From CAZBBC01 sp964489835 (GTDB lineage: Bacteria > Calditrichota > Calditrichia > JAJRVZ01): 33,871 nt of DNA. Numbering within the stretch: the first letter of the stretch is position 1; each line of letters opens with the position of its first letter. Under the pieces are notes generated by a model, which did not search any database, was not told the DNA's origin, and saw only the letters and a list, made by a program, of their open reading frames with translations. The stretch is taken from positions 1 through 33,871 of the forward strand of contig CAZBBC010000037.1 of NCBI GenBank assembly GCA_964489835.1, given 5' to 3'. A program made the translations under genes and the position numbers. Positions 32,252 to 33,871 of the stretch are shown here, piece after piece.

Positions 32252-33529
32252 CTATCGTACAAGGATCAATTTAATTGTTTGATAGGATTCATTCGACCGC
32301 AGAATACAAAAATAAATCCCTGATGCCAGAAAGGGTGTTTCCAAATGATAGCGGTAAACACCCCTGGCCAGATAGCCTTCATGCAGGACTCTTATCAGGC
32401 CTCCTTTAAGATCGTATATCTTTAAACTGACATGATTCCGGACGGGTTGATCTAGTAAAATAGAAATATCGTTGTTGAAGGGATTGGGGTAAGCAACCAT
32501 ATAAAATTGTTCGTGTATATTCTCCGGCTTTTCTATCCGTGAAACCGGTATTTCGGGAATATGAGTATTTAAAGCATCGATCAGTTTTTTGTATTGCAGA
32601 TAATTATCCCGTACTAATCTGGTTTGTTCGATGTGCATAAAGTAACCGTTTGTGGCGGAAGCCTCCTGTGAACAGGGATTGGTCGAACCATTGGAATATC
32701 TTCCCTGAACATTGGTGCTTCCGGTTAATGAACACACAGAGGTCCCGTCACCGGCAACGGCCACGGTCAATCCACCCGAGGCCAGCAGGCTATTTTTCAA
32801 GGAGTAGAGTAAAGGCCAGGAACCATCGGATCTGCCATTACTGAGAAAAATGTCCTCGCAATTGCTGTTACTGTGTCCGTGGACATTGATGGCGTAGGTT
32901 TCAGGATTTGAATCAATGATTTCCTGGTGGGTGATTTGAAAAACGCTTTCTGTGAAATGGGCCATATCGGAAACGGGATAGGGCAGATTGCTGCCGCCAC
33001 AGGAACTGGTCGTTCCGTCACATTCACTGAAGGCGCTGTTTGCGCAGCGGTGGGTGCCGGCCATCAGAAGAAATTTGGCTTCGGTGCGACGGAAAATATC
33101 GGTGCCCTCAGAATAGGTATTGGTGTCATACCAGGGATGCGGCATCTCAATCGCCAGTTCTTTGCGGTGCGTGGTATTAAAAATATAAGTACCCCAACCT
33201 TTGGTGAGCGGATGCTTTTCTCGGAGCAGATAATACGTCCGGTTCTCAAAACCTGTGTCGGTAAATATATACAATTGATAAAAAGAAAAATGTGCCTGTA
33301 TGAGACTGTCGACCCGCGATGTGTCCGCCTGAATAAAAAAGAACATGAGAGTTTGCCAGTTTAAAAGATCCTCCTCCGATGGTAAAACAAACCCTTCACT
33401 ACCTGAACCGGGCATATTATTTCTGATCGTGGTGATTTCAGTGATCAGGTTAGCGCTGCGCTTGATTATTTCTGTATAGCCGGCGCAGGAGAGAATCAAA
33501 ATTAAAAGTATCGTGCTAATTTTTCTCAT
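32252..33529 (-). CDS. Secreted T9SS cargo protein, possible metallohydrolase-like domain
   Basis: Signal peptide (RKISTILLILILSCAGYTE). The central region (~95-315) carries LAIEMPHPWYDTNTYSEGTDIF, LLMAGTHRCANSAF and YAINVHGHSN, a His/Glu/Asp-rich pattern that recalls N-formylglutamate amidohydrolase-like enzymes (weak, from memory of the fold). The Cys-containing segments (CDGTTSSCGG, CSLTGS, NPCSQE) suit an extracellular disulfide protein. Residues ~350-425 are a type A T9SS sorting domain: VAYPNPFNNDISI, SLKIYDLKGGLIRVL, LASGIYFCIL and final IKLILVR. The start follows the PorV-like stop by 6 bases with no ribosome site, suggesting coupling to it. Confidence 0.75.
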   Translation of the reverse strand: MRKISTILLILILSCAGYTEIIKRSANLITEITTIRNNMPGSGSEGFVLPSEEDLLNWQTLMFFFIQADTSRVDSLIQAHFSFYQLYIFTDTGFENRTYYLLREKHPLTKGWGTYIFNTTHRKELAIEMPHPWYDTNTYSEGTDIFRRTEAKFLLMAGTHRCANSAFSECDGTTSSCGGSNLPYPVSDMAHFTESVFQITHQEIIDSNPETYAINVHGHSNSNCEDIFLSNGRSDGSWPLLYSLKNSLLASGGLTVAVAGDGTSVCSLTGSTNVQGRYSNGSTNPCSQEASATNGYFMHIEQTRLVRDNYLQYKKLIDALNTHIPEIPVSRIEKPENIHEQFYMVAYPNPFNNDISILLDQPVRNHVSLKIYDLKGGLIRVLHEGYLARGVYRYHLETPFLASGIYFCILRSNESYQTIKLILVR

Positions 33530-33535
33530 AGGAAG

Positions 33536-33871
33536 TTAAAATTTTATTCCAAAACTAAAATGCTGAACGGCATTAAAAATACCAAAATCAGCATAAGCAT
33601 AGTCTATGGTTAGTTCTGTTTTATCAGCAATCGTCATATGCGTGCCGGCACCGATTGTCATGCCTTCTTCGTCGGTATTTCCACGATATCCTGCTCTAAG
33701 AAAGTATTGTTCAAAAAGACCGTACTCGATCCCCAGATTATAATGTTCCGGATTGTCATTGGGGTGGGTGGCATCAATAATCAGACTAATTCTGTTGTCC
33801 GGATTTGGAATAAATGAATGCGATGCTCCCATAATATCCGTTGTAATTGAGATTCGCAGATTGGTTGGTAA
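33536..33871 (-). CDS. PorV/PorQ-like outer-membrane protein, C-terminal part (partial, runs off the window)
   Basis: The frame is open to the window edge: LPTNLRISITTDIMGASHSF, then EHYNLGIEYGLFEQYFLRAGYRG, IGAGTHMTIADKTELTIDYAY and the barrel end HFSFGIKF. Strand pattern and motifs (NLGIEY.., FLRAGYR) match the C-terminal strands of PorV/PorQ (UPF0164) barrels, a family tied to T9SS. An ATG at 33832 is internal. It is followed 6 bases later by a T9SS cargo gene, a functionally sensible pair. Confidence 0.75.
   Translation of the reverse strand, partial: LPTNLRISITTDIMGASHSFIPNPDNRISLIIDATHPNDNPEHYNLGIEYGLFEQYFLRAGYRGNTDEEGMTIGAGTHMTIADKTELTIDYAYADFGIFNAVQHFSFGIKF

Noticed and set aside
32927..33364. 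145-codon plus-strand ORF
   Set aside because: Antisense to the T9SS cargo gene, which has a signal peptide and sorting domain; the shadow has neither.
1..33871. CRISPR array, tRNA, rRNA, insertion sequence or phage genes
   Set aside because: None seen: no regular direct repeats with spacers, no transposase or integrase motifs, no recognisable RNA gene.

Overview
The window reads as chromosome from a Gram-negative bacterium of the FCB group (Bacteroidota, Ignavibacteria, Calditrichota, KSB1 and relatives). This is an inference from family content: two type IX secretion (T9SS) sorting domains, a PorV/PorQ-type outer-membrane protein, a DUF5916/CBM9-like barrel protein, several lipoproteins and OM barrels, and moderately AT-rich DNA with Shine-Dalgarno sites of the AGGAG type. 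I saw no tRNA, rRNA, CRISPR array, transposase or phage gene. Intergenic spacers carry short dispersed repeats: GCCTGCC palindromes and 'AAATCCTAAATCC' tracts.

Layout. 1-2500: surface proteins, namely a LamG lipoprotein whose frame runs upstream of any normal start codon, and an FG-GAP/VCBS protein broken just before its T9SS sorting domain. 2930-3560: a SOUL heme-binding protein. 3675-8560: an envelope-stress module that looks like a Cpx analogue, with a Spy/CpxP-like lipoprotein, a Do/HtrA protease (preceded by an 18-codon leader ORF) and an OmpR-type regulator overlapping a histidine kinase. 8640-12410: ion transport, with an MgtE magnesium channel (also preceded by a small leader ORF) followed by a kinase-less sensor/HAMP membrane protein translationally coupled to a TrkH potassium transporter. 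12495-17960 (minus strand): a compact sucrose operon, PfkB-family fructokinase, then a sucrose-phosphate synthase/phosphatase fusion, then sucrose synthase, with a 10-bp inverted repeat at its putative promoter. 18360-20400: a PA14/sialidase lipoprotein and a fragment of an SDR-DUF2867 gene. 20637-22415: a Na+/H+ antiporter with an RCK domain. 22424-24470 (minus): a LOV-domain SpoIIE/PP2C phosphatase behind an OM barrel gene. 24650-26885: a small lipoprotein ORF overlapping a DUF5916 protein. 27120-30590 (minus): an MFS transporter and an FAD oxidoreductase with a BFD-type [2Fe-2S] domain. 30600-33871: small proteins, an OM barrel, a TonB-receptor relic, a zinc-ribbon microprotein, a secreted T9SS cargo protein and a partial PorV-like gene that runs off the right edge.

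How the genes may work together (inference): the middle 20 kb has the content of an osmotic, ionic and envelope-stress island. It combines protein quality control (CpxP-like, HtrA, two-component pair), Mg2+, K+ and Na+/H+ transport, and synthesis and turnover of sucrose, a known compatible solute. Two regulatory proteins in it have unusual architecture: the sensor/HAMP protein fused by translation to TrkH, and the blue-light-type LOV phosphatase.
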